From contig NZ_QYCZ01000001.1 in the NCBI RefSeq assembly GCF_003614945.1, positions 328,001-392,000 on the forward strand: a DNA stretch of 64,000 bases, written 5' to 3'. Positions within the stretch are counted from its first letter, which is position 1, and every line of letters starts with the position of its first letter. The notes beneath the pieces were generated by a model. That model was not told the DNA's origin, searched no databases, and saw only the letters and a list, made by a program, of their open reading frames with translations. The translations under genes were made by a program, and so were the position numbers. Below are positions 52,914 to 61,078 of the stretch, in pieces. Origin of the DNA: Bergeyella cardium (lineage in GTDB: Bacteria; Bacteroidota; Bacteroidia; Flavobacteriales; Weeksellaceae).

Positions 52914-53852
52914 ATGTTAGAAGATTCTATAATCAAAGCAACCGAACCCTCACTGTTGGATAAAAAGGAACAGGTTTTAGAGCAAATAAAACCTGAGAAT
53001 ATTAGCAATGAGATTTCCAATTCGGTTACAGACCTTACCTTATATATTCAGAAACTCATCAGCTGGGTAATCGATTTTATTCCAGATGCTATACGAGCGG
53101 GTTTGGGGCTTGTGGTTGGGCTTTTTGTTATCAGGACCTTCCTTAAAATCCTCAAAAACCGTTTTGAGCAGAGAAATGTAGATCCATCACTTCGTGGCTT
53201 CCTCACTTCTATTATCAAATTTACACTCTATGCACTGCTTATCCTGGTGGTAGCGTCTAATTTAGGTTTCCAGACTACGGCTATCCTCGGTGCATTTTCG
53301 GGATTGGTACTCGCAGCAGGCTTGGCATTACAGGGCTCGCTTTCCAACTTTGCAGGAGGGGTGCTTATCCTGCTTTTCCGTCCGTTTGAAGTGGGAGATT
53401 ATATAGAAAACAATGCAGGCACAGAAGGTACGGTAGAGAAAATAGACCTGCTCTATACTACCCTTACCACCAATCAGGGCTTAAAAGTATTCAGCCCCAA
53501 TGGTACCCTTGCAAATTCGGTGATAAGGAATTTTACTAAAATTACTCAGCGAAGAATAGAATATACCATAGGGATAGATTACTCTGCCAATATAAAAGAT
53601 GCCAGAGATATCATCTTAAAAGTACTCCAAAATGATAGCCGAATAAAAGAAAACCCAGTGCCTGTTATATTCGTAAGCGAGTTGGCAGACAGTTCTGTAA
53701 ATCTTACTGTGCAAGCGTGGGCAGCAAGGAAAGATTATCACCCTGCATTCCAAAGCCTCCAAGAGGAGATAAAAATAGCGCTTGATAAAGCAGGAATCAA
53801 TATCCCATTCCCACAAAGAGAAGTGAGGATTATTAATGATAATGAATCTTAA
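52914..53852 (+). CDS. mscS: Small-conductance mechanosensitive channel (MscS family)
   Basis: 312 residues from ATG 52914; a seven-codon extension from TTG 52893 overlaps the promoter. Three membrane helices are visible (about 58-82, 100-122 and the pore helix 125-155 with GAFSGLVLAAGLALQGSLSNFAGG, Gly/Ala-packed). The cytosolic beta domain starts at FRPFEVGDYIE and includes SPNGTLANSVIRNFT. It opens under membrane tension on hypo-osmotic shock. The N-terminus (about 1-50) is a charged helical extension. dsbD follows 48 bases later without a visible promoter. Confidence 0.93.
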   Translation: MLEDSIIKATEPSLLDKKEQVLEQIKPENISNEISNSVTDLTLYIQKLISWVIDFIPDAIRAGLGLVVGLFVIRTFLKILKNRFEQRNVDPSLRGFLTSIIKFTLYALLILVVASNLGFQTTAILGAFSGLVLAAGLALQGSLSNFAGGVLILLFRPFEVGDYIENNAGTEGTVEKIDLLYTTLTTNQGLKVFSPNGTLANSVIRNFTKITQRRIEYTIGIDYSANIKDARDIILKVLQNDSRIKENPVPVIFVSELADSSVNLTVQAWAARKDYHPAFQSLQEEIKIALDKAGINIPFPQREVRIINDNES

Positions 53853-53900
53853 ATATATTGATAAATAAACTTAATACGATTAAACTCAAACAAGACATAT

Positions 53901-55973
53901 ATGCTTAGAAAATGGTTTTTATACGCCCTGTTTTTCGTTGGGGTAATAGCAAATGCACAGGTAAAGAACCCTGTGAAGTTCAAATTTGAAGTAAAAGAGC
54001 TCGGCAATGAGCAGTATGAGGCAGTACTCTCTGCAACTATGGAGAACGGCTGGCATATTTACTCCAAAGACATCCCCGAAGATACAGGAATCCCTACCGA
54101 ATACATCATTTCTGGGGCGAATGTACTCCCCACAGGCAAGTTTGTAGAAGTAGGTAAAAAGATAGAAGAGTATTCCGATGCATTTGGAGGAACTATTGTC
54201 TATTACTCCAATACGGCGGTGTTTAAACAGAAATTTAAGCTAAAAGATAAAACCAAACCCACAGATGTAGTTGCGGAGATTACCTATCAGACTTGTAATG
54301 ATAGAGTCTGCCTTGCTCCCAATACCCTCGAGTTTTCTTCAAAGCTCAGCGCTGTAGAAGCCCCCTCCCAAGCAGAGGAAGCAACCCCAAAAACCGATGA
54401 GCTTCATCCTGCCGAAACTCAAACAACGGAAAATACCGTAGAAGAACCTCAGAAGCAAGAGCTAACCACTCCATTAGACCCTAAAAACTTGAAAATAGAG
54501 AGCCTTGATTATAAAAACCCTCAAGCCGATTGTGGTGCTGAAGCCGTAGTCTCTGGTGAGGAGAATTATTGGACTTACCTTTTCCTCGGTTTTGTAGGTG
54601 GGCTTATCGCTTTGCTTACACCTTGCGTCTTCCCGATGATTCCCCTTACGGTTTCCTTCTTTACAAAAGCAGCGAAAGACAAAGCAAAGGGCAGAAGAGA
54701 CGCTCTGCTCTATGGGTTCTTTATCCTGCTCATCTTCGTGCTCCTCAGCGTACCTTTCCACCTTATAGACGGTATTGCAGGGAATATTTTTAATGAGATT
54801 TCCACCAATGTATGGCTCAATCTCGCATTCTTTATCATCTTTATTTTCTTTGCGGGCAGCTTCTTTGGTTATTATAATATCACGCTGCCGAGTTCCATCG
54901 CTAATAAGTCCTCCAAAGCAGAAGAAGCAGGCGGTATTATCGGTATTTTCTTTATGGCACTTACCTTAGTGATTGTATCGTTCTCCTGCACGGGGCCTAT
55001 CCTCGGTTCGCTCTTGGGAAGTGCCGTTACAGGCTCTGCAAATGTCCCTATGCTCCTCACTTTTGCACTGGCGGGCTTCGGGCTTTCTTGGGCTATTGTG
55101 TTTGGGGTATTGGCGCTCTTCCCACAGGCGCTTCAAGCGCTTCCAAAGTCTGGCGGATGGATGAATACTGTAAAAGTAGTCCTCGGATTTATAGAACTCG
55201 GGCTGGCGCTAAAATTCCTCTCCAAGGCAGATTTAGTTTCAAAAATCTTCCTCCTCAAAAGGGAGCTCTTCATCGCTTTGTGGATTATCATTACCCTTGG
55301 TTTAGTCCTCTATCTTTTTGGGTTGATAAGATTCCCTCACGATAATAAGAACGAGAAAATCTCTAATGGGAGAAAGGTCTTTGGGCTCTTGAGCATCGGC
55401 TTTTTGGTTTATCTCGTGCAGGGGCTTGTGCCATCGGAAAGACCCAAGCTCTCCCTCCTCAGTGGGATTCTTCCTCCGCTTAATGTGAGCTATTTCTATG
55501 ATGAGAAAGACGGAATACTCGGGATGCACCCTGCCCACGATTTCTTCGAGGCAATGGAAATCGCCAAGAAAGAGAACAAGCCTGTGCTCTTAGATTTTAC
55601 AGGATATGGATGCGAAAACTGCCGAAAGATGGAGGAGTTCGTATGGTCAGAGCCCGATATCCTCCCGATTCTTCAAAATGAACTCATCCTCGCGTCCCTT
55701 TATGTGGACGACAAAGAGCCTCTCCCTGAAGCTGAGCAAACCAAAATAGATATAGGTGGTGGGCAGATGAAAAAAATCAAGACCATTGGTGATAAGTGGA
55801 GTATGTTTCAGCAAGTGAATTTTGAGAACAACTCACAGCCACACTATGTCCTCATCACACCAGACGGGAAGGTCATCAATACCCCAGTCTCTGGCTATAT
55901 GGAGAAGGAGGATTTCAAGAAATTCCTCGAATGTGGCGTTCAGTGGTTTTCAAAGAATAAAAAGGATAAATAG
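53901..55973 (+). CDS. dsbD: Thiol:disulfide interchange protein DsbD
   Basis: 690 residues. Signal peptide (about 1-20, ending IANAQ), an N-terminal periplasmic DsbD-alpha domain (about 22-155) with cysteines in YQTCNDRVCLAP, an acidic linker, then a CcdA-like eight-helix membrane domain (about 225-490) with LTPCVFPMIP and FSCTGPILGS cysteines, and a C-terminal thioredoxin domain with C571-E-N-C574. Electrons pass from cytosolic thioredoxin through the membrane to periplasmic partners, supporting disulfide isomerisation and cytochrome c maturation. The terminator lies 30 bases after the stop. Confidence 0.95.
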   Translation: MLRKWFLYALFFVGVIANAQVKNPVKFKFEVKELGNEQYEAVLSATMENGWHIYSKDIPEDTGIPTEYIISGANVLPTGKFVEVGKKIEEYSDAFGGTIVYYSNTAVFKQKFKLKDKTKPTDVVAEITYQTCNDRVCLAPNTLEFSSKLSAVEAPSQAEEATPKTDELHPAETQTTENTVEEPQKQELTTPLDPKNLKIESLDYKNPQADCGAEAVVSGEENYWTYLFLGFVGGLIALLTPCVFPMIPLTVSFFTKAAKDKAKGRRDALLYGFFILLIFVLLSVPFHLIDGIAGNIFNEISTNVWLNLAFFIIFIFFAGSFFGYYNITLPSSIANKSSKAEEAGGIIGIFFMALTLVIVSFSCTGPILGSLLGSAVTGSANVPMLLTFALAGFGLSWAIVFGVLALFPQALQALPKSGGWMNTVKVVLGFIELGLALKFLSKADLVSKIFLLKRELFIALWIIITLGLVLYLFGLIRFPHDNKNEKISNGRKVFGLLSIGFLVYLVQGLVPSERPKLSLLSGILPPLNVSYFYDEKDGILGMHPAHDFFEAMEIAKKENKPVLLDFTGYGCENCRKMEEFVWSEPDILPILQNELILASLYVDDKEPLPEAEQTKIDIGGGQMKKIKTIGDKWSMFQQVNFENNSQPHYVLITPDGKVINTPVSGYMEKEDFKKFLECGVQWFSKNKKDK

Positions 55974-56003
55974 TTCGTGAGTATCCATAATATTTTATAT
56001 AAA

Positions 56004-56040
56004 GGGGCAAGGGTTTATAAATCCTTGCCTCTAAATTTTT
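56004..56040 (+). terminator. Terminator of dsbD
   Basis: GGGGCAAGG pairs with CCTTGCCTC (one G-T), loop with TTTATAAA, then AAATTTTT. Confidence 0.75.
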
Positions 56041-56084
56041 CAGTGAGGAGATTAAGGAGAGTGGTTTATAATACTCCCTTAGCA

Positions 56085-56395
56085 GAAATAGAGGAAGAAA
56101 TGCGTGATTCTTGTCAATATTTTTCTCATTGAAGGAAGAAACGCGTGAATCTTGTCAATATTTTTTTCATTGGAGGAAAATTCGCGTGAATCTTGCCAAT
56201 ATTTTTTTCATCGGAGGAAGAAACGCGTGAATCTTGCTAATATTTTTCTCATCGGAAGAAAATTCGTGTGAATCTTGTCAATATTTTTCTCATCGGAGGA
56301 AAATTCGCGTGAATCTTGTCAATATTTTTCTCATCGGAGGAAAATTCGCATGTTTCTAGCTCCAACCAAGTTTCATTGGAAGAAGAAACGCTGTT
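56085..56395. repeat. Intergenic array, 41-bp period, seven units
   Basis: The core GCGTGAATCTTGTCAATA starts at 56102, 56143, 56184, 56225, 56266, 56307 and (diverged) 56348, each 41 bp apart. Units alternate between AAACGCGTGAATC and AATTCGCGTGAATC; the latter contains ATTC-GCGT-GAAT. 41 is not a multiple of three, so it is not coding. Confidence 0.85.
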
Positions 56396-56409
56396 TCTAG
56401 CTCCACCCA

Positions 56410-56660
56410 AGCCCACTTGCGTGGGGAGCACTTAGAAATAATTGCCTCACCGGCTACGGTGTAATTGAATGCCACGCGAGTGGATAAGTCCTTCAGCTGG
56501 AAGCTGTGAATGCCATGCGAGTGGATAAGTCCCTCAGCTGGAAGCTGTGAATGCCATGCGAGTGGATAAGTCCCTCAGCTGGAAGCTGTGTCTGCCACGC
56601 GAGTGGATAAGTCCCTTAGCTGGAAGCTATGCTTGCCACGCGAGTGGCTGCCTCTTTACT
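56410..56660. repeat. Intergenic array, 41-bp period, five units with two hairpins each
   Basis: Units start at 56471, 56512, 56553, 56594 and 56635, 41 bp apart. Each has CCAC-GCGA-GTGG (units 2 and 3: CCAT, still pairing by T-G) and CAGCT-GGA-AGCTG. In unit 4 both ends of the second hairpin change together to TAGCT...AGCTA. A related hairpin CCCAC-TTGC-GTGGG lies at 56412. Confidence 0.85.
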
Positions 56661-56671
56661 GACTATGGGGG

Positions 56672-57436
56672 CTAAAACTTTGATTTCAGCTGTATCGCTG
56701 TGAAGACTTTTTTGGTGTATCGAGGGAAGTCGGCATTCTGAATCCAGCCATAGTAGCCAATATCTTTTTTAAAGACTTCGGCTACGGGCTGTCCTTTATA
56801 TTTCCCGAAATTAAAGACCTCTACGCCGTTTTCGTTATAGATAATATTTCCTGCGAGGTCGGCAAATTTATTATGGTAGGAGATTTCGCTCAGCGAGCTG
56901 ATATCATTCGGGATATCCTGATATTTCTCGACTTGGGCATCTAAAATCTCAAAGGTAGCAAGGGTGTCTGCTTCGGCGGAGTGTGCATTTTCAAGGGTTT
57001 TATCACAGTAGAATTTATAGGCAGCGCTGAGGTTTCGGGGTTCCATTTTGTGGTAGATGACCTGAGCGTCTACCAATTTTATTTTTGAGAGGTCAAAATC
57101 TATCCCCACTCTCAGGAGCTCTTCGGCGAGTAGAGGTACATCAAACCTATTGGAGTTGAACCCTCCTAAATCTGCTCCTGAGAGCATTTGCATTATTTGC
57201 GGGGCAATGTCTTTGAGGGTGGGTTTATCAGCTACATCTTCATCATAAATCCCGTGTACTTCGCTTGCTTTTTCTGGGATGTGCATTTCGGGGTTGATGA
57301 GCCAGGTTTTGCTCTCTCGGGAGGCGTCTGGGTTTACTTTTAGGATGCAGATTTCTACAATTCTGTCTTTGGAAATGTCAGTTCCCGTAGTTTCCAAATC
57401 AAAAATACAAAGAGGTTTATGGAGTTTTAAATTCAT
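56672..57436 (-). CDS. DEDD-family 3'-5' exonuclease (DNA polymerase III epsilon-like)
   Basis: 254 residues from ATG 57436 (MNLKLHKPLCIFDLETTGTD). A 64-codon upstream extension crosses the promoter and is rejected. ExoI motif FDLETTG (Asp, Glu) at about 11-17, ExoII region GFNSNRFDVPLLAEEL near 103-118, and ExoIII HSAEADTLATFEIL (His, Asp) near 154-167. After the exonuclease domain comes a short C-terminal domain with FNFGKYKGQPVAEVF and YYGWIQNADFP, seen in flavobacterial epsilon-like proteins. It may proofread or repair DNA; there is no polymerase fusion. Confidence 0.9.
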   Translation of the reverse strand: MNLKLHKPLCIFDLETTGTDISKDRIVEICILKVNPDASRESKTWLINPEMHIPEKASEVHGIYDEDVADKPTLKDIAPQIMQMLSGADLGGFNSNRFDVPLLAEELLRVGIDFDLSKIKLVDAQVIYHKMEPRNLSAAYKFYCDKTLENAHSAEADTLATFEILDAQVEKYQDIPNDISSLSEISYHNKFADLAGNIIYNENGVEVFNFGKYKGQPVAEVFKKDIGYYGWIQNADFPRYTKKVFTAIQLKSKF

Positions 57437-57456
57437 TTTTAGTCGGTTTATTGGGG

Positions 57457-57464
57457 CAAAAATA
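57457..57464 (-). promoter_or_regulatory. -7 box of the exonuclease gene
   Basis: TATTTTTG on the minus strand, 20 bases before the corrected ATG. Confidence 0.65.
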
Positions 57465-57533
57465 CAAAAAGAATAAAGGATTGATGAGTCTTTAATAAAA
57501 GAAGGAGAGGGGTACGATGAGAAATAATTTTTA

Positions 57534-57569
57534 TTTGTTTTAATAATTATTTTAAATTCAATATTTTTG
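57534..57569 (+). promoter_or_regulatory. Promoter of the Fur-like regulator
   Basis: TATTTTTG (57562-57569) with TTTG at 57534-57537; spacing 24 is slightly long. ATG is 18 bases downstream. Confidence 0.6.
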
Positions 57570-57587
57570 CAATCTAAATAATTGAAT

Positions 57588-58064
57588 ATGGAACTAAAAC
57601 AAAAGGAATCAAACATTGAGCTAATCAAAGATGTTCTAAGGCAGTATCTTAAAGAAAAAAGCTATAGAAACACCCCGGAAAGATACACGATACTGGAAGA
57701 AATCTACAAATTTGATGACCATTTTAATGTAGATGACCTCTACCTTCTGATGATGAAGAAGAAGTATCATGTATCCAAAGCGACCATCTATAATACAATT
57801 GAAATCTTTTTGGAAGCGGGGCTTATCCGTAAGCATCAGTTTGGTGAGAAAACGGCAACTATTGCTTCTTATGAGAAATCTTATTTTGATAAGCAGCACG
57901 ACCACCTTATCCTCTACAAAAAAGGAGGGAAAAGGGAGATTGAGGAAATTATTGAGTTCTGCGACCCGAGAATTCAGGCAATCAAGCAGTCTATAGAAGA
58001 GACTTTTGGTGTGGAGATATCAAGCCACTCATTGTATTTTTATGGGAAGAGAAAAGAAGATTAA
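57588..58064 (+). CDS. Fur-family transcriptional regulator lacking the zinc cysteines
   Basis: 158 residues from ATG 57588. The winged helix (about 1-85) is intact: YRNTPERYTILEEIYKFDDHFNVDDLY and KKYHVSKATIYNTIEIFLEAGLI (recognition helix). The dimer/metal domain is altered: where Fur has HHDHxICxxCG it reads FDKQHDHLILYKKGG, so the structural CxxC zinc pair is missing and one His is Gln. Other possible ligands remain (HDH, the EFCD Cys, SSHSLYF). It may sense metal or another signal differently from classic Fur. It is followed by a terminator and the OstA-like gene. Target genes cannot be inferred. Confidence 0.85.
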   Translation: MELKQKESNIELIKDVLRQYLKEKSYRNTPERYTILEEIYKFDDHFNVDDLYLLMMKKKYHVSKATIYNTIEIFLEAGLIRKHQFGEKTATIASYEKSYFDKQHDHLILYKKGGKREIEEIIEFCDPRIQAIKQSIEETFGVEISSHSLYFYGKRKED

Positions 58065-58085
58065 TTAAATTTAATTGAGGAATAT

Positions 58086-58119
58086 AAGGTACATCGTATT
58101 TTGTGCGTTGTACCTTTTT
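58086..58119 (+). terminator. Terminator of the Fur-like gene, next to the OstA-like start
   Basis: AAGGTACA/TGTACCTT, 8-bp stem with a 15-base loop, then T5. It ends 11 bases before the next ATG. Confidence 0.75.
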
Positions 58120-58129
58120 ATATTGTTAT

Positions 58130-59863
58130 ATGAAGTATTTCGTTATCATATTTCTTTTCTTTTTTGGGTATGGAGGCTTCCAAAGTCAGGAAAAGCTGAC
58201 CAAAGATACTTTCTTTACACCTGAAAAATCGGCTAATCCAGAGCAGGCAGAGAAGATAAAGCATAATCATTCGGACAAGTTTGGAGTAGAGAAAGATAAA
58301 TATTCTGGAAACCCTTTCTTTTCTGGAAATGTGAATTTTTCTCATAACGGCTCTGTACTCACAGCAGATGAAGTAGTACTCTATAGCGAGGAAAACTTCG
58401 TAAAAGCCTATGGTAATGTGAAGCTACAAAATGCCGATGGCTCCGTCATTACCGCAGATGAAATGGAATACGATGGGAATACAGAGCGGGGCATTGCAAG
58501 GAAAAATGTAGTGCTTACAGACCCTAAGCAGACCATTACTACCGATATACTTTATTACGACAGGAAGAGCAATCAGGCATACTTTAATACTGGAGGTACT
58601 ATTACCGATAATCAGGGCAGTAAGATGTATACCAACACCGCTACCTATGATGTGAATTCGAAGGTGATAGACTTTACCGGGAATGTGCGTATAGATAATC
58701 CTCAATACACCGTAGAAGGCGCAAATATCAAGCAGAATCAGCTAACGAATATCGCTTATTTCTCTGGTGCCACTACAATTTATGATAAGGCAAACCCTCG
58801 TAACAGGCTCTATACCGAGCAGGGGCATTTCAATCAGAATACAAACGAGGTCTTCCTAAACAAAAACTCTATTATATATTATAATAGCAAGAAACTAACG
58901 GGAGATAAGCTCTACTTTAACCGCTCCACAGGTTACGGTACAGGCAAGGGCAATGTAACCTTAGACGACCCAAACGAAAACCGATACATAAAAGGAGGAT
59001 ACGGAGAAATTTATCAGAAAAAAGACTCAGCGATGATTACAGGAAAGCCCTATGCCGTTAAAATTCTCACCAATGATACGATGTATTTCTCAGCAGAGCG
59101 GTTTATCTCTTTCCAGAAGCCAGATTCTGTAAATCCGTATAAGAAGAAAAGTTTTCTGAGGGCTTATAAAAAAGCAAGATTTTTCAAGTCTAATGCTCAG
59201 GGCAGAGCAGATTCATTAGCCTTTAATGAAACCGATGGCGTACTCCATCTGTTCGATAAACCCATTCTTTGGAGTGGAGAGAAGCAAATCACAGGAGATA
59301 AGATTGAAGCCTATTTTGATACTGCCAATGAGCATATAGATTCACTAAAAGTTATTGGTAATGCCTTTGCCATCAGCAAATCAGATTCTCTAAACAATAA
59401 AGATGAATTTGACCAAGTAAAGGGGCGATATATGCTCGTAGAGTATCAGAATAATGATATTAAGCAAGCGAAGGTCATTGGAAATGCACAAGCAATTACC
59501 TATGCAGATGATGTAAACAAAAAGACCAACCAAAAGGAGCGAATAGGGATTACACTCTCTACCTGTGGTGAGATTGATGCCAACTTTGAGGAGAGAAGAG
59601 TGCAGATTATTTCCTGCAATATCGGTGCGAATATGGAAACCTACCCGATGAGTCTTATCTCTAAGGAAAAAAGATTCTTCCCAGATTTTAATTGGAATAC
59701 GACGGACAGGCTCATCAAGTGGCAAGACATCTTCCTCGATACACCTAATTATAGCCCGAAAACTTATGAGTCAGACGACAGCCTCTACAACCAAGCACAG
59801 GAAGAAATAAAAAAACAAAAGGCAGAGGAAGAAGCCAAAAAGCCTAAGCGAATAAAGCGATAA
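58130..59863 (+). CDS. OstA-like (LptA/LptD N-terminal-like) LPS transport protein
   Basis: 577 residues from ATG 58130; an upstream in-frame GTG lies inside the terminator and is unlikely. Signal peptide MKYFVIIFLFFFGYGGFQSQ. The body is made of repeated OstA beta-jellyroll strands (GNVNFSHNGSVLTADEVVLYSEENFVKAYGNVKL pattern, YDGNTERGIARKNVVL, FTGNVRIDNPQYTVEGANI), more repeats than the 180-residue LptA of E. coli. It probably forms part of the periplasmic lipopolysaccharide bridge. The end is a charged KKQKAEEEAKKPKRIKR tail. tgt and an LptF/G permease follow, giving a second LPS-transport gene nearby. Confidence 0.85.
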   Translation: MKYFVIIFLFFFGYGGFQSQEKLTKDTFFTPEKSANPEQAEKIKHNHSDKFGVEKDKYSGNPFFSGNVNFSHNGSVLTADEVVLYSEENFVKAYGNVKLQNADGSVITADEMEYDGNTERGIARKNVVLTDPKQTITTDILYYDRKSNQAYFNTGGTITDNQGSKMYTNTATYDVNSKVIDFTGNVRIDNPQYTVEGANIKQNQLTNIAYFSGATTIYDKANPRNRLYTEQGHFNQNTNEVFLNKNSIIYYNSKKLTGDKLYFNRSTGYGTGKGNVTLDDPNENRYIKGGYGEIYQKKDSAMITGKPYAVKILTNDTMYFSAERFISFQKPDSVNPYKKKSFLRAYKKARFFKSNAQGRADSLAFNETDGVLHLFDKPILWSGEKQITGDKIEAYFDTANEHIDSLKVIGNAFAISKSDSLNNKDEFDQVKGRYMLVEYQNNDIKQAKVIGNAQAITYADDVNKKTNQKERIGITLSTCGEIDANFEERRVQIISCNIGANMETYPMSLISKEKRFFPDFNWNTTDRLIKWQDIFLDTPNYSPKTYESDDSLYNQAQEEIKKQKAEEEAKKPKRIKR

Positions 59864-59877
59864 TAGAAAACTAATCT

Positions 59878-59885
59878 TATCTTTG
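59878..59885 (+). promoter_or_regulatory. -7 box of tgt
   Basis: TATCTTTG followed by CC; leader about 55 nt to the ATG. Confidence 0.6.
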
Positions 59886-59944
59886 CCTTCCTTTTTAAGA
59901 GGGCAAAGACCTTAAATAACCTACTTAAATAATAGATTCAGATA

Positions 59945-61075
59945 ATGAAATTCTTTGAAGTAAAACAAAATACTACGAGCAAAGCAAGAGCAGGGGTTAT
60001 TACTACCGATCACGGGCAGATACAGACCCCTATTTTTATGCCTGTGGGCACCGTAGCTTCTGTAAAAACCGTTCATCAAAGAGAGCTTAAAGAAGATATT
60101 AAAGCTCAGATTATCCTTGGGAATACCTACCACCTCTATCTTCGCCCTGGTATGGAGATTATGCAGCAGGCGGGCGGGCTTCACAAGTTTATGAACTGGG
60201 ACAGGCCTATACTTACCGATTCTGGGGGCTATCAAGTTTTCTCACTTTCCGATACGAGGAAAATGACCGAAGAGGGCGTGAAGTTCAAGTCCCATATAGA
60301 CGGTAGCTACCACTTCATCTCTCCCGAAAAGTCTATGGAGATACAGAGGCAAATCGGTGGGGATATCTTTATGGCGTTTGATGAGTGTACCCCTTTCCCT
60401 TGCGAGTACAACCTTGCAAAGAAATCGATGGAAATGACCCACAGATGGCTGAAAAGATGTATAGAATGGACGAAAAATAATCCCGAAATCTATGGACATA
60501 AACAACAGCTTTTCCCTATCGTTCAAGGTTCTGTTTATTCGGATTTAAGGAAGATTTCAGCGGAGTTTATCTCCGAGCAAGGTGCCGAAGGTAATGCCAT
60601 TGGAGGGCTTTCCGTAGGCGAGCCCGAGCAGGAAATGTACCGAATAACCGATGAGGTTACCGATATCCTCCCAAAAGACAAGCCCCGATACCTGATGGGG
60701 GTAGGCACACCTTGGAATATCTTGGAGAGTATAGGCTTGGGCGTGGATATGATGGACTGCGTAATGCCTACCCGCAATGCCAGAAACGGAATGCTCTTCA
60801 CTTGGCAGGGGGTAATGAATATTAAAAATGAAAAATGGAAAAATGACTTCTCTCCACTCGATGAGTTAGGAGCCAGCTTCGTAGATCAGGAGTATTCCAA
60901 AGCCTATGTAAGGCACCTTTTCTCCGCTAAGGAATATCTTGGCAAGCAGATTGCCTCTATCCACAACCTTGCTTTTTATCTCGATTTGGTGAAGGTCGCA
61001 AGGGAGCATATCCTCGCGGGCGACTTCTATGAGTGGAAGGAGGGCATTATCCCAATCTTAAAGAGCAGACTCTAA
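59945..61075 (+). CDS. tgt: tRNA-guanine transglycosylase (zinc-ligand-less Bacteroidota type)
   Basis: 376 residues. It swaps G34 for preQ1 in queuosine tRNAs. ILTDSGGYQVFSLS contains the first catalytic Asp (about 90); GGLSVGEP, the second Asp region (GVDMMDCVMPTR, about 270) and IPVQG-type FPIVQGSVY are present. The C-terminal zinc site CxCxxC...H is not: the segment reads SPLDELGASFVDQEYSKAYVRHLF with no Cys. As I recall, Bacteroides Tgt shows the same loss, so it is a lineage trait, not decay. The LptF/G-like gene starts 3 bases after its stop. Confidence 0.95.
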   Translation: MKFFEVKQNTTSKARAGVITTDHGQIQTPIFMPVGTVASVKTVHQRELKEDIKAQIILGNTYHLYLRPGMEIMQQAGGLHKFMNWDRPILTDSGGYQVFSLSDTRKMTEEGVKFKSHIDGSYHFISPEKSMEIQRQIGGDIFMAFDECTPFPCEYNLAKKSMEMTHRWLKRCIEWTKNNPEIYGHKQQLFPIVQGSVYSDLRKISAEFISEQGAEGNAIGGLSVGEPEQEMYRITDEVTDILPKDKPRYLMGVGTPWNILESIGLGVDMMDCVMPTRNARNGMLFTWQGVMNIKNEKWKNDFSPLDELGASFVDQEYSKAYVRHLFSAKEYLGKQIASIHNLAFYLDLVKVAREHILAGDFYEWKEGIIPILKSRL

Positions 61076-61078
61076 ACG

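Noticed and set aside
53901-55973. Separate CcdA and thioredoxin genes
   Set aside because: One continuous 690-residue frame with all three DsbD domains and their cysteines.
56249-56431. Small open frame on the minus strand
   Set aside because: It runs through the 41-bp array, whose period is not a multiple of three, and has no promoter or homologous pattern.
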